Source: an uncultured Kiritimatiellota bacterium
Lineage (GTDB): Bacteria > Verrucomicrobiota > Kiritimatiellia > RFP12 > DVOR01
DNA length: 64,000 nt
Direction: 5' to 3'
Assembly: GCA_944389945.1 (NCBI GenBank)
Contig: CALXOF010000006.1
Span: 1-64,000 of the forward strand
Shown here: positions 14,257 through 23,218 of the stretch, one piece after another
Layout of the letters: every line of letters starts with the position of its first letter
How positions within the stretch are numbered: position 1 is the first letter of the stretch
Translations under genes and position numbers: made by a program
The notes under the pieces: generated by a model
Told to the model about the DNA's origin: nothing
The model's input: the letters and a program-made list of their open reading frames with translations, nothing else
Databases searched by the model: none

Positions 14257-15738
14257 ATGGCCTGGTTCATCGGCGGTATTCTCTTTCTCATCCTGGGTTA
14301 CTTCACCTACGGGCGCTTCATTGAGCGACTGTTGCGCCCCGACGACCGGCCCACGCCCTGTTACACCCAGGCCGACGGCGTGGATTACGTCCCCCTGCCG
14401 ATGTGGAAGAACATGCTCATTCAGCTGCTCAACATCGCCGGCGTGGGCCCCGTCATCGGCGTCATCATCGGCATCAAGTTCGGCTGGCAATGCTTCTGGA
14501 TCATCCCCATCGGGTGCGTCTTTGGCGGCGCGGTGCACGACTGCGTCTCCGGCTTCATGAGCGTGCGCGCCAAGGGTGCCAACCTCCCCGCCCTCACCCA
14601 GGGCTCCCTCGGCCGGTGGTACACCCAGGCCTACTCCATCTTCCTCATGGCCCTCCTCCTGCTGGTGGTCGCCGTCTTCATCAACGTCCCGGCCAACCTC
14701 GCCGCCGGCCTCACCGCCCCTGCCGTGCCAGACCTCCCCTGGTTCTGGATCTTCGTCGGCATCATCTTCCTTTACTATATTGTCGCCACCCTCTTCCCCG
14801 TGGACAAAATCATCGGCGCCATCTATCCCTTCTTCGGGGCCATCCTCCTCATCGGGTCGCTTGCCATGCTCGGCTCGTTGGTCTGGCACGGCCTCTCCGA
14901 GCCCTGGCTCTTCACCGAGACCGAGAAGTTCAAGGCCGGCATGTTCCACGATCAGCCCATCATCCCCTGCCTCTTCGTCACCATCGCCTGCGGTATCCTC
15001 TCCGGCTTCCACGCCACCCAGTCGCCCATCGTCGCGCGCACCATGAAGAGCGAACGCCAAGCCCGCGCCACCTACTACGGCATGATGATCGCTGAAGGCG
15101 TCATTGCCATGGTCTGGGCCGGCGCCGGCATGGCCATCTACAACCTCTTCCCCGAGCTCATGGCCAAACCCGCCACCGATGCCCTCATGGAGAGCACCCG
15201 CACCTTTCTCGGCTCCTGGATGGGCACCGTCACCGTCCTCTCCGTCATCGTCCTGGCCATCACCAGCGGCGACACCGCCCTCCGCTCCCTGCGCCTCACC
15301 CTCGCCGAAATCACCCGCGTGCCCCAACGCCGCTTTGTCGCGCGCCTCGGCCTCTGCCTGCCCCTCATCGCCATCGTCGCCGCCCTCCTCTGGTGGAGCA
15401 ACCTCAGCGCCGAGAGCTTCGAGTGGCTCTGGAAATACTTCGCCTGGGGCAACCAGATTCTCGCCGCCAGCACCCTCATGGTCTGCACCGTCTGGCTCAT
15501 GCGCCGCGGCGTCGCCCCCTGGTTTACCCTCATTCCCGGTATGTTCATGACCTTCGTCGTCACCTCCTTCATCATGTGGTCCGACCCCTCCCACGCCGGC
15601 TGCCCCTACGGCCTCAACCTCCCCATCCGCACCGCCTACGCCATCGCCGGCGTCTTCACCTTCTTCGCCGCCGTCTCCGTCATCCGCCTCGGCTCCATGG
15701 GCGGCGAAGCCGCCGCCCCGGAGAACGGAGAACGGTAA
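14257..15738 (+). CDS. cstA: CstA-family (carbon starvation protein A) membrane transporter
   Basis: 493 residues with about 13 hydrophobic segments. The N-terminal FIGGILFLILGYFTYGRF, the PVIGVIIGIKFGW segment, GGAVHDCVSGFMSVRAKG and FHATQSPIVARTMKSE match the CstA domain. E. coli CstA is about 700 residues and takes up peptides or pyruvate; this is the short form without the C-terminal extension, so the substrate is unsure. ATG 14257 follows AAGGAG; the longer in-frame start at 14200 has no support. The last residues (PENGER) and the stop codon are supplied by an HP-C element (15715-15800), so the original C-terminus has been replaced or extended. Confidence 0.85.
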   Translation: MAWFIGGILFLILGYFTYGRFIERLLRPDDRPTPCYTQADGVDYVPLPMWKNMLIQLLNIAGVGPVIGVIIGIKFGWQCFWIIPIGCVFGGAVHDCVSGFMSVRAKGANLPALTQGSLGRWYTQAYSIFLMALLLLVVAVFINVPANLAAGLTAPAVPDLPWFWIFVGIIFLYYIVATLFPVDKIIGAIYPFFGAILLIGSLAMLGSLVWHGLSEPWLFTETEKFKAGMFHDQPIIPCLFVTIACGILSGFHATQSPIVARTMKSERQARATYYGMMIAEGVIAMVWAGAGMAIYNLFPELMAKPATDALMESTRTFLGSWMGTVTVLSVIVLAITSGDTALRSLRLTLAEITRVPQRRFVARLGLCLPLIAIVAALLWWSNLSAESFEWLWKYFAWGNQILAASTLMVCTVWLMRRGVAPWFTLIPGMFMTFVVTSFIMWSDPSHAGCPYGLNLPIRTAYAIAGVFTFFAAVSVIRLGSMGGEAAAPENGER

Positions 15739-15905
15739 ACGGAGCGTGCAGGCCCGAAGGGCCAAACCTTCCACGGCTACGGAACGCCCCTCCGGGGCGA
15801 CCGATAAATCTCCGCCCAAGGATTTATCAGTATTTCCATTGTTACGCCGGATCTTGCGCCGAACGCCTAAAAAGGCCTTCGGCGCAATTTTTAGCGTAAA
15901 CGCAT
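15715..15905. repeat. HP-C element and large hairpin 1 around the cstA end
   Basis: HP-C covers about 15715-15800 with GGCCCGAAGGGCC and GCCCCTCCGGGGC hairpins. At 15852-15885 TTGCGCCGA pairs with TCGGCGCAA, with an inner GCCT/AGGC helix, and TTTTTAG follows, so it may end cstA transcription. A near copy of this hairpin stands at 16770-16808 behind the PEP-CTERM gene. Confidence 0.75.
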
Positions 15906-15930
15906 CATCCCACAAAATAAGTCTTTATGG

Positions 15931-15959
15931 TTGACGGGGGGGGGGAAAGTTGCTATTGT
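15931..15959 (+). promoter_or_regulatory. promoter with poly-G spacer (PEP-CTERM gene)
   Basis: TTGACG (15931-15936) and TATTGT (15954-15959) have a 17-base spacer. A run of ten Gs starts with the last base of the -35 box and fills the first nine spacer positions. Gain or loss of a G would change the -35/-10 distance. The gene starts 49 bases after the -10 box. The same design occurs at 24710 and, on the other strand, at 27591. Confidence 0.65.
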
Positions 15960-16007
15960 ATAGGCAGTCAAGGGTGCCAGGAGGCGCCCCGGGAAAGGAA
16001 TTCAGAA

Positions 16008-16670
16008 ATGAAGAAACTTGTGATTGCGGCCTTGATGGCCTGTGCTTTTGGCATCGGGACGGCCTCTGCCGTGACGATGAACTGGACGGACTCTAATGGC
16101 AATCTGACCACGACGGAACGGAATTATGGGGACTCCTTCACCGTCAGCCCCACCACCTCCTTCTCGATGTTGGTGACGCTCAACGTCAGTGGATACGCGG
16201 CGAACCAAAAGTGGGATGTCCTCACGGCCTACAACACTGCTAACAAGAGCGACGATGGCTTCCGCCTTCGCATAGAAAATAGGTGGATGTTGCTGAAGTA
16301 CAAGGACGAGGGCACAGAGAAGGATATCAAAAGCGGTACCAACGGCAACCTTTCCGACTCGTTGGACTCCACCAATGGGACGCTTCGCTTAGCCATCGCC
16401 GTGACCGCGGAAGGCATTCGCGTCGCTGTCATGGGCCAGGACGCTCTTTTCACAACTGATGCTATCGGGCTTGATGAGCTGACGAACTGGAGCATCGGCA
16501 CGCACGTTGATGGCGTCGACCTCACGCAGGTGGACGTCTATGAAGGCGTGGCTTGGACGGACGACCAACTTCATGCTGCGGCCGACGGTCAACCCATCCC
16601 CGAGCCGACCGCCCTGGCACTCTTGGCCTTGGGCGTGGCCGGTGTGGCCCTCCGCCGCCGCGTGGCTTGA
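16008..16670 (+). CDS. PEP-CTERM sorting domain protein
   Basis: 220 residues: an N-terminal signal peptide (MKKLVIAALMACAFGIGTAS-A), a beta-rich middle part that could fold as a concanavalin-like (LamG-type) domain, and a C-terminal PEP-CTERM signal of Pro-Glu-Pro, a hydrophobic stretch and an Arg cluster. In the family, exosortase (EpsH/XrtA) cleaves this signal and the protein reaches the surface or matrix. No exosortase is in this window. The last 24 residues are the same as those of the protein at 39592-40287, though the codons differ. GGAAAGGAA precedes ATG. Expression probably depends on the poly-G promoter at 15931. Confidence 0.87.
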   Translation: MKKLVIAALMACAFGIGTASAVTMNWTDSNGNLTTTERNYGDSFTVSPTTSFSMLVTLNVSGYAANQKWDVLTAYNTANKSDDGFRLRIENRWMLLKYKDEGTEKDIKSGTNGNLSDSLDSTNGTLRLAIAVTAEGIRVAVMGQDALFTTDAIGLDELTNWSIGTHVDGVDLTQVDVYEGVAWTDDQLHAAADGQPIPEPTALALLALGVAGVALRRRVA

Positions 16671-16690
16671 TTACCCCGCCAATCTCTTGC

Positions 16691-16722
16691 AAAGGCTCTC
16701 CGGTTTCCCGGAGGGCCTTTTT
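16691..16722 (+). terminator. terminator after the PEP-CTERM gene
   Basis: GGCTCTCCGG (16694-16703) pairs with CCGGAGGGCC (16708-16717) around TTTC, and TTTTTC follows. Confidence 0.85.
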
Positions 16723-16761
16723 CATGCCCCGTGCAGTCTTTCCCCGAGAGAAAGGGATTGC

Positions 16762-17100
16762 GCCAAATCTTGCGCCGAGAGCCTAAAAAGGCCTTCGGCG
16801 CAATTTTTAGTGCAAGTACATCTCATTAATAGAATGGAGGAAATGCGCCTTTTTCAGATTTCAGCGCAATTTCTAAAGAATTGCGTTGAATGTTTCGCAA
16901 CGATGTCGCTTCCCCTGGAAGTGCCCTTATCCGTCAGAAGCCTAAAAGGATTGCAACGAGAATTGCAATTTCGGCATAAAATGCCGCTTTTTGCAATTCT
17001 TCATTGCAGTTACAACAGGCTGTAGAACATAGAGATAGTAACGGATTTTCGTGTTTCATTGCAATTTCCAAAGAATTGCATTGAAACCTTTTGGACAATC
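16762..17100. repeat. hairpin cluster between PEP-CTERM and Fic genes
   Basis: Large hairpin 2 (16770-16808) repeats hairpin 1 of 15852-15885 with a changed GA/AG inner pair. Next are TTCAGCGCAATT...AATTGCGTTGAA (16860-16892), nested TTGCAATTTCGGCAT pairs (16960-17005) and TTTCATTGCAATT...AATTGCATTGAAA (17050-17084). The last and the one at 16860 share the loop core TTTC(T/C)AAAGAA. No gene fits here. The AT content is higher than in other gaps. Confidence 0.7.
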
Positions 17101-17130
17101 CTTTATACTAAGGGGCGAAAGGAGCGCGCC

Positions 17131-18477
17131 ATGCGGATACAATCGGCACCCGAAATCAATAATCCCACCTTCCAAGCCTGGTTTGCCAGGTCTGGAGTTA
17201 TGGCGTTCTCAGAGCTTCTGCGCACGGCCCAGGCTCAACGTGAGTATCAACCTTGGCGTAAGGCCCGCTACACCGCACCCGATGGCATCTCTCCTGAGGT
17301 CTGGTGGCCCACCCTTTGCCTGGCCCGCCAGCTGTCTGTCATCGATCCCACCCTTACTGGCGTGAGCGGTCAACCCTTTCTCCTCACAATGACCGATGAA
17401 ATCCGCCATTTACTTCACGAAATCGACCGCAAAGCCCCCATAGCCGTCACCCTCGGTGGCGCAAACGGTCGCGATGACCTCTCGAACCTTCGGCGGACTT
17501 ACCTTCAACGTGAGCAAATCGCCGAGGCCATCTCCTCCAGCCAAATGGAGGGCGCCGCCACCACTCGCCAAGTCGCCCAAGAGATGCTCCTGCACGAGCG
17601 CCCCCCGCGCGACGACGGCGAGCGCATGATCGCCAACAACTACGCTACTATCCGCAACCTTGACGTTTGGTGCCGCGAACCGCTCACAGAAGACCTCCTC
17701 GCCCGCATCCACCGCACCCTCACCGACGGCCTTCTCCCTGAGTCCGCCCAGGGCCGCTATCGCACCTCCGACGATATTGTCGTCCGCGATCGCTATGATA
17801 GGGTCGTTCACCAGCCGCCTCCTGCCGCCGACTTGCCTGCCCGCATGGCCGCCCTCATCACCTTTGCCAACCAAGACGCCGAGGCACGCGCCACCTTCCT
17901 TCATCCCGTCCTCAAGGCCATCCTTCTCCATACGTTCCTCGCTTACGAACACCCCTTCCGGGACGGCAATGGCCGTACTGCCCGCGCCCTCTTCTACTGG
18001 AGCCTCCTCCGCGACGGCTACTGGGTCGCCCCCTACGTCTCCATTTCCCGCATGTTCCGCCAGGAACGCGCCGCCTACGACGAGGCCTACCTCGATATGG
18101 AGACCTGCCACCTCGACACCACCTACTGTGTGCTCATCAACCTTCGCGTCTTTGTCCGCGGCCTGCACGACCTCTACGCCTTCATAGAAGATAAAAACAC
18201 CCAGACGAAACGCTGGCGCGAGACTTTTCAAGATAAATTTAACGCCCGCCAACTCGACCTTCTCGATCATACCCTTCGCCATCCCGAGTACCATTACACC
18301 TTCCAAGAACATCAAAACTGGCACGCCATCTCCCACAACACCGCCCGTGCCGACCTTGAGGAACTTGAGACCCGCGGGTTTCTCAAGCGCCACAAAGAGG
18401 GTCGTCTCCGCTACTACACCGTCACCGACCTCTTCAAGACCCTCGTCGATCATCTTCTCCACGAAGACGCGAAGTGA
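17131..18477 (+). CDS. Fic family protein with DUF4172-like or long N-terminal domain
   Basis: 448 residues. The Fic motif HPFRDGNGRTAR is at 274-285 and a class II inhibitory motif SSQMEG at 136-141. The middle (HRTLTDGLL, GRYRTSDDIVV) matches the Fic/DOC core. The C-terminal 90 residues contain a winged-helix-like part (HAISHNTARADLEELETRGFLKRH), typical of Fic proteins that may bind DNA or self-regulate. Fic enzymes usually AMPylate proteins; the target is unknown. GAAAGGAG is seven bases before ATG 17131 and TATACT is at 17104; an in-frame ATG at 17059 is inside a hairpin and unlikely. It shares little sequence with the Fic protein at 295-1428. Confidence 0.9.
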   Translation: MRIQSAPEINNPTFQAWFARSGVMAFSELLRTAQAQREYQPWRKARYTAPDGISPEVWWPTLCLARQLSVIDPTLTGVSGQPFLLTMTDEIRHLLHEIDRKAPIAVTLGGANGRDDLSNLRRTYLQREQIAEAISSSQMEGAATTRQVAQEMLLHERPPRDDGERMIANNYATIRNLDVWCREPLTEDLLARIHRTLTDGLLPESAQGRYRTSDDIVVRDRYDRVVHQPPPAADLPARMAALITFANQDAEARATFLHPVLKAILLHTFLAYEHPFRDGNGRTARALFYWSLLRDGYWVAPYVSISRMFRQERAAYDEAYLDMETCHLDTTYCVLINLRVFVRGLHDLYAFIEDKNTQTKRWRETFQDKFNARQLDLLDHTLRHPEYHYTFQEHQNWHAISHNTARADLEELETRGFLKRHKEGRLRYYTVTDLFKTLVDHLLHEDAK

Positions 18478-18555
18478 CGCAAGGGTCTGGCCACTTCACC
18501 GTTCGGCGCGTTGGGATTTCTATTTATATATCTTTCAGCCGATGCCATAATGTAG

Positions 18556-18745
18556 TATAATAAGCGGCACGTGGAGGGAGAGCCTTCATCAATTGATTGC
18601 GACCTCGCAACCAGCACGTCAGAGAAAACTTAGGAACTTTTCGAAAAGGCGTCATGGATGCGGCGTGCGCGTATGCGCATCGCCTCCCTTGTCTTCTTTT
18701 CGGGTATCCTAAGACCTTCTCTGGAGACACAGGGAGGTTTTTTGG
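18556..18745 (+). promoter_or_regulatory. structured leader RNA, copy B (riboswitch-like), with promoter
   Basis: TATAAT (18556-18561), CACG (18568), then P1 GTGGAGG-GAGAG-CCTTCAT (18571-18589), P2 TTGCG/CGCAA (18597-18610), Pa CAGAGAA/TTCTCTG (18620-18626 with 18717-18723), Pb CTTAGGA/TCCTAAG (18629-18635 with 18707-18713), Pd CGAAAAG/CTTTTCG (18642-18648 with 18696-18702) and Pc GGCG...CGCC (18662-18684). CCTCCCT plus TGTC (18683-18693) can pair with the site GACA-C-AGGGAGG (18726-18737), which is a strong ribosome site for GTG 18746. A partial HP-A lies just upstream at 18475-18515. Confidence 0.7.
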
Positions 18746-18793
18746 GTGGCCCCAGGGAACCGACCTCACAACCACGACCAGGGAGAACCACCC

Positions 18794-19237
18794 ATGCCAC
18801 AATTCCAAACTGTAACCATTCAAGGGAAAGGTCTGTTTAGCAAAAACATGACCCTGACCTTGACCGACAAATGGCTCATCGTCAAAGACAGCTTTGGCGG
18901 CGAGGTGATGCGCCTATCTCCCAGTCAGGCCAATATGCGCGTGGAGGCCTGGGGGAGCGGAATCCTTCTTGTGTCCTTTATTTGTTTCCTGCTTGGCCTC
19001 TTCATGGTGAGTTCTACCCTCTTTATGACCATGGAGAGCGGAGCACTTAGCCCACTGTCGCTCTTGGGTGCTATTCTGATTGTCGCAGGTTTTTGGCGTT
19101 TGGCAAAGAGCAAATACCGCAAACTCTACTTGGTGGTGGGCTGCGGGCAATTTTTCCTTGTCAAACCAGAAGAGGTACCCAAACTCTACCAGTTAATGGA
19201 AATGGTAGAGAATTGGACCGCCAACAAGGAACGCTGA
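18794..19237 (+). CDS. small membrane protein, unknown function
   Basis: 147 residues from ATG 18794. It begins with a soluble beta-rich stretch (VTIQGKGLFSKNMTLTLTDKWLIVKDSFGGEVMRL, split by turns), then has two transmembrane helices (about 57-77 and 85-103) and a short cytosolic end. I do not recognise a family; the N-terminal part recalls a PH-like domain. AGGGAG is eight bases before ATG 18794. A GTG at 18746 in the same frame has an even stronger AGGGAGG nine bases ahead and adds 16 residues; that is the start expected from the leader architecture. A terminator follows at 19255. Confidence 0.65.
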   Translation: MPQFQTVTIQGKGLFSKNMTLTLTDKWLIVKDSFGGEVMRLSPSQANMRVEAWGSGILLVSFICFLLGLFMVSSTLFMTMESGALSPLSLLGAILIVAGFWRLAKSKYRKLYLVVGCGQFFLVKPEEVPKLYQLMEMVENWTANKER

Positions 19238-19254
19238 GGCATTCCTTTGCACGC

Positions 19255-19288
19255 AAAAGGCCCCGGTTCCGGGGTCTTTTGTGTTTTT
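19255..19288 (+). terminator. terminator after the small membrane protein gene
   Basis: CCCCGG and CCGGGG (19261-19274) form the stem with AAAAGG before and TCTTTTGTGTTTTT after it. Confidence 0.75.
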
Positions 19289-19417
19289 ATGGGAAGGCGG
19301 GCCTTTCAGCCGCCAAAATGTATATTGGAGACATAAGGCGCGCGCCCATGGATCCATGCGCGAGGCCCCGTCCTGTTTTCTTCTCGCTTTGCGGGCCTGA
19401 TTTTGGGTACGCTTGCC

Positions 19418-19760
19418 GTAAGTGTTTTTTCAAGGAAAGTGCCCTACGTAAGTCTTTTCGCCAAAATGTAAGTCTTTTTGCTTCCCGCCTTTTCTCCCTT
19501 CCTTGCGGAATTGCTCCCGCTGTGATAGCGGGTTACTTGTTTTAAGGGATCTGGTTTATGTAAGTGTTTTTTATGAAAAAAGGTTTGGCCCTTTGGGCCT
19601 ACACAGTGATTTCCAAAACACACTGGCAGTCCTGCGTGCGGTAGCACGCCCTTAATCTGCTCAAAATCTGCGAAATCTGCGGTTCCTCTTGCGTCGCTCA
19701 GCCCCCTGAGTCCCCATTTTTCCGGACAGTATTGCTCCGTTCTCTGTTTTCTGTTCTCTT
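19418..19760. repeat. GTAAGT motif repeats plus HP-C/HP-D before recA
   Basis: GTAAGTSTTTT occurs four times (19418, 19448, 19468, 19560), three within 55 bases. A CCCGCT/AGCGGG hairpin lies at 19515-19532. HP-C and HP-D fragments in reverse fill 19580-19690, with GCGTGCGGTAGCACGC, and a short HP-C tract lies at 19737-19760. No gene is supported between 19289 and 19827. TACAAT at 19769 may be the recA -10 box. Confidence 0.6.
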
Positions 19761-19827
19761 ATTTGGTACAATACCCATTACAGTTTTCCCTTTGATTGAC
19801 CTTTTGTAGATAGGAAAGGACCCCGAC

Positions 19828-20904
<1,077 letters not shown>

Positions 20905-21265
20905 GGTGGGGCGGCTCCGCCGCCCCGGAGAACGGAGAACAGAGAACGGAGAACAGAACGCGCGGCAAGCGCGCGACGGATAAGCCAATGCCTTCATAGC
21001 ACGGCATGCCAATCCGTCGTTCGTGAACGTGCTTTTGTATCTCCTGTGTCGTCTGTCGGGCACGTCGCAGACGTGCCTGCGGGTGCAGGGGGTGTTTCCC
21101 CCTGCCGGGGCGTGGGGCAGCGCCCCACCACTATCCAATCAGCCAATCAGCTAGAACCCTTTATGTACTTTGTAATGAACCCTAACGCTTTCACCTCCTC
21201 CCAGCGCTCCGTCTGTCGCCCGTGAGGGCGTTCCGTTTTCCGTTCTCCGTTTTCCGTTCTCCCCG
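20905..21265. repeat. repeat mosaic between recA and the MATE gene
   Basis: A GGGGCGGCTCCGCCGCCCC hairpin directly behind the recA stop, HP-C (20925-20985) with GCGCGGCAAGCGCGC, HP-B in reverse (21058-21130) with GGGGGTGTTTCCCCC in the middle hairpin, DR8 (21133-21156) and HP-C tracts (21215-21265) that run to within a few bases of the MATE start. Confidence 0.75.
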
Positions 21266-21272
21266 CTCCCGT

Positions 21273-22631
21273 ATGCAAACCTCCACCTCTTCCTTTCTCT
21301 ATTGCTTAAAAATCGCCTGGCCGCTGGTGCTGGCGATGACCGGCAACGCGTTGATGATGTTCGTGGACCGCCTCTTCTTGGCCCACTACAGCGCCGTCAG
21401 CATCCAGGCCGCGTTGCCCGCCGGGTTGGTCGCCTTCATGGTCATCGCGTTGTTGCAAAACGTCGTCTCCTACTCCGGCACCTTTGTGGCGCAATACGCC
21501 GGGGCCGGGAACCGCGCCGCCTGCGCCCGCGCCATGGGCCAAGGCCTCTGGCTCTCCCTCGCCTGCGTGCCCGTCCTCCTCGCCACCATGCCGCTGGGCC
21601 TCTGGCTCTTCGACCTCGTGGGCCACGCACCCGACGTCCTTGCCGCCGAGAAGAGCTACTACCTCACCTTGGTGGTCGCCAACCTCGCCCTCCCCTTCGG
21701 CGCGGCGCTCAGCGGCTTTTTCGCCGGCCGCGGCCACACCCGCCTGGTCATGGTCGCCAACCTCATCGGCAACGTCGCCAACATCGTCCTCGATCCCCTC
21801 TTCATCTGGGGGTGGGGCCCCATTCCTGAGCTCGGCATCGTCGGCGCCGGCGTCGCCACCGCCATCGGCCAATTCCTCATCGTCCTCATCCTCGCCGCCG
21901 CGCTCTGCTTCGAGCCCCACTTCTCCACCGGCCGCCGCCGCCGCGTCGTCCTCGCCTGGAAACGGCCCCTCGCCATGCGCATCGTGCGCTTCGGCATCCC
22001 CAACGGCGGCCACGTCCTCCTCGACGTCGGCACCTTCACCGTCTTCACCTTCGTCACCGGCTGGCTCGACCCCATCGAGTTTGCCGCCAGCAACATCGCC
22101 TTCGCCATCAACCAGCTCGTCTTCGCCCCCCTCATGGGCATCGGCATGGCCGCCAGCATCGTCGTCGGCCAACGCATGGGCGACCGCGACCCCCAGGGCG
22201 CCGCCCGCGGCGGCCGCAACGTCGTTCTCCTCGGCTGGCTCTACGTCCTCCTCTGCCTCCTCATCATCGGCGGCCTCAACGGCCCCATCCTCCGCCTCTT
22301 CTACCCCGCCGATGCCCCCTTCGACTACGCCCCCTACGTCACCCTCGGCCGCCACCTCATCGCCATCTTCCTCGCCTGGGCCTTCTTCGACGTCCTCAAC
22401 ATCATCCTCGGCGGCGCCCTCAAAGGTGCCGGCGACACCCGCTTCGTCGTCCTCTGGGTTGGCGGCACCGCCCTAATCCTCTGGATGCCCGCCCTCTTCG
22501 GCGCCTACGCCCTCGGTGCCTCCATCGAAGTCCTCTGGATCACCATGCTTGGCTACGTCATGATTGCCGGCGGCGGCCTCCTCGTCCGCTTCCTCCGCGG
22601 CCGCTGGAAAGAGATTCGGCTGATTAGCTGA
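21273..22631 (+). CDS. MATE family efflux transporter
   Basis: 452 residues with twelve predicted membrane helices. MATE proteins export drugs or metabolites in exchange for Na+ or H+. The N-terminal AWPLVLAMTGNALMMFVDRLF, the GAALSGFFAGRGHTRLVM segment, NVANIVLDPLFIWGW and PNGGHVLLDVGTFTVFTFV match the NorM/DinF-like group. The substrate cannot be read. ATG 21273 is used; it lacks a clear Shine-Dalgarno because an HP-C tract ends just before it, and the longer start at 21222 would lie in that repeat. The last residues (RLIS) and the stop codon come from a DR8 element at 22617-22645. Confidence 0.88.
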   Translation: MQTSTSSFLYCLKIAWPLVLAMTGNALMMFVDRLFLAHYSAVSIQAALPAGLVAFMVIALLQNVVSYSGTFVAQYAGAGNRAACARAMGQGLWLSLACVPVLLATMPLGLWLFDLVGHAPDVLAAEKSYYLTLVVANLALPFGAALSGFFAGRGHTRLVMVANLIGNVANIVLDPLFIWGWGPIPELGIVGAGVATAIGQFLIVLILAAALCFEPHFSTGRRRRVVLAWKRPLAMRIVRFGIPNGGHVLLDVGTFTVFTFVTGWLDPIEFAASNIAFAINQLVFAPLMGIGMAASIVVGQRMGDRDPQGAARGGRNVVLLGWLYVLLCLLIIGGLNGPILRLFYPADAPFDYAPYVTLGRHLIAIFLAWAFFDVLNIILGGALKGAGDTRFVVLWVGGTALILWMPALFGAYALGASIEVLWITMLGYVMIAGGGLLVRFLRGRWKEIRLIS

Positions 22632-23063
22632 TTCGCTGATTGGAAGGGTGTGGGGCGCTGCCCCACGCCCCGGCAGGGAGAAGTTCTCCCTGCACCCCCG
22701 GCACGTCCGATGGACGTGCCTAAAGGACGTCGCGGTAGGACGCATAGGACATATAGGACGACTAGGACGGGGCGGCGACGCCGCCCAAGAGAACGGAACG
22801 CACCCCGGTGGGGCGACAGGTGAAGCCACTGTCCAATAATTATTCTGGCAGTCCTGCGTGCGCTAGCACACCCTCAATCTGCAACAAATCTGTGAAATCT
22901 GCGGTTTCACATTCTGGCAGTCCTTTTCCCCTTGGTGTACCTTCGTGGTTCTTCGTGTGCTTCGTGTTTCCCAAAACATCCCACGCACTCCCAGCGCTCG
23001 CGCCTGTCGCCCCGCAGGGGCGGTTTCCAATCAGCCAATCAGCTAATCAGCTAATCAGCCGAT
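22617..23063. repeat. repeat mosaic between the MATE and RRM genes
   Basis: DR8 (22617-22645) overlapping the MATE stop, HP-B (22648-22722), the GTCCTATAT-type 9-bp repeat (22728-22772), HP-C (22773-22830), HP-D in reverse (22840-22915) with GCGTGCGCTAGCACACC, DR9 CTTCGTGGT type (22925-22975), a GCCCCGCAGGGGC hairpin (23010) and DR8 (23028-23063). Confidence 0.75.
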
Positions 23064-23083
23064 GATTTTCCTTGCCTTTCGGC

Positions 23084-23110
23084 ATTGAATTGGGGTATCT
23101 TATTGTTAAT
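23084..23110 (+). promoter_or_regulatory. promoter of the RRM gene (motif shared with rpmI)
   Basis: TTGGGGTATCTTATTG at 23091-23106 closely matches TTGTGGTATCTTATTG at 23934-23949 upstream of rpmI. Both start a GC-rich leader of 70-110 bases before a translation-related gene. TTGAAT at 23085 is a possible -35 box only if a downstream TATTGTTAAT serves as -10. Confidence 0.4.
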
Positions 23111-23218
23111 GTATTTGAGAGGGGGCGTCCCCTCTGGGTCAACCTGCGGGCCTCCTCCCTTGCCGAGGCGGGGTGCGCGCCAAAGACAGCACTCCGCGGC
23201 AAACAGGAACGTATCCAG

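Noticed and set aside
6418-18745. Leader copies as integron attC sites or other recombination sites
   Set aside because: They sit at fixed distance after promoters, keep an anti-Shine-Dalgarno strand, and no integrase is present.
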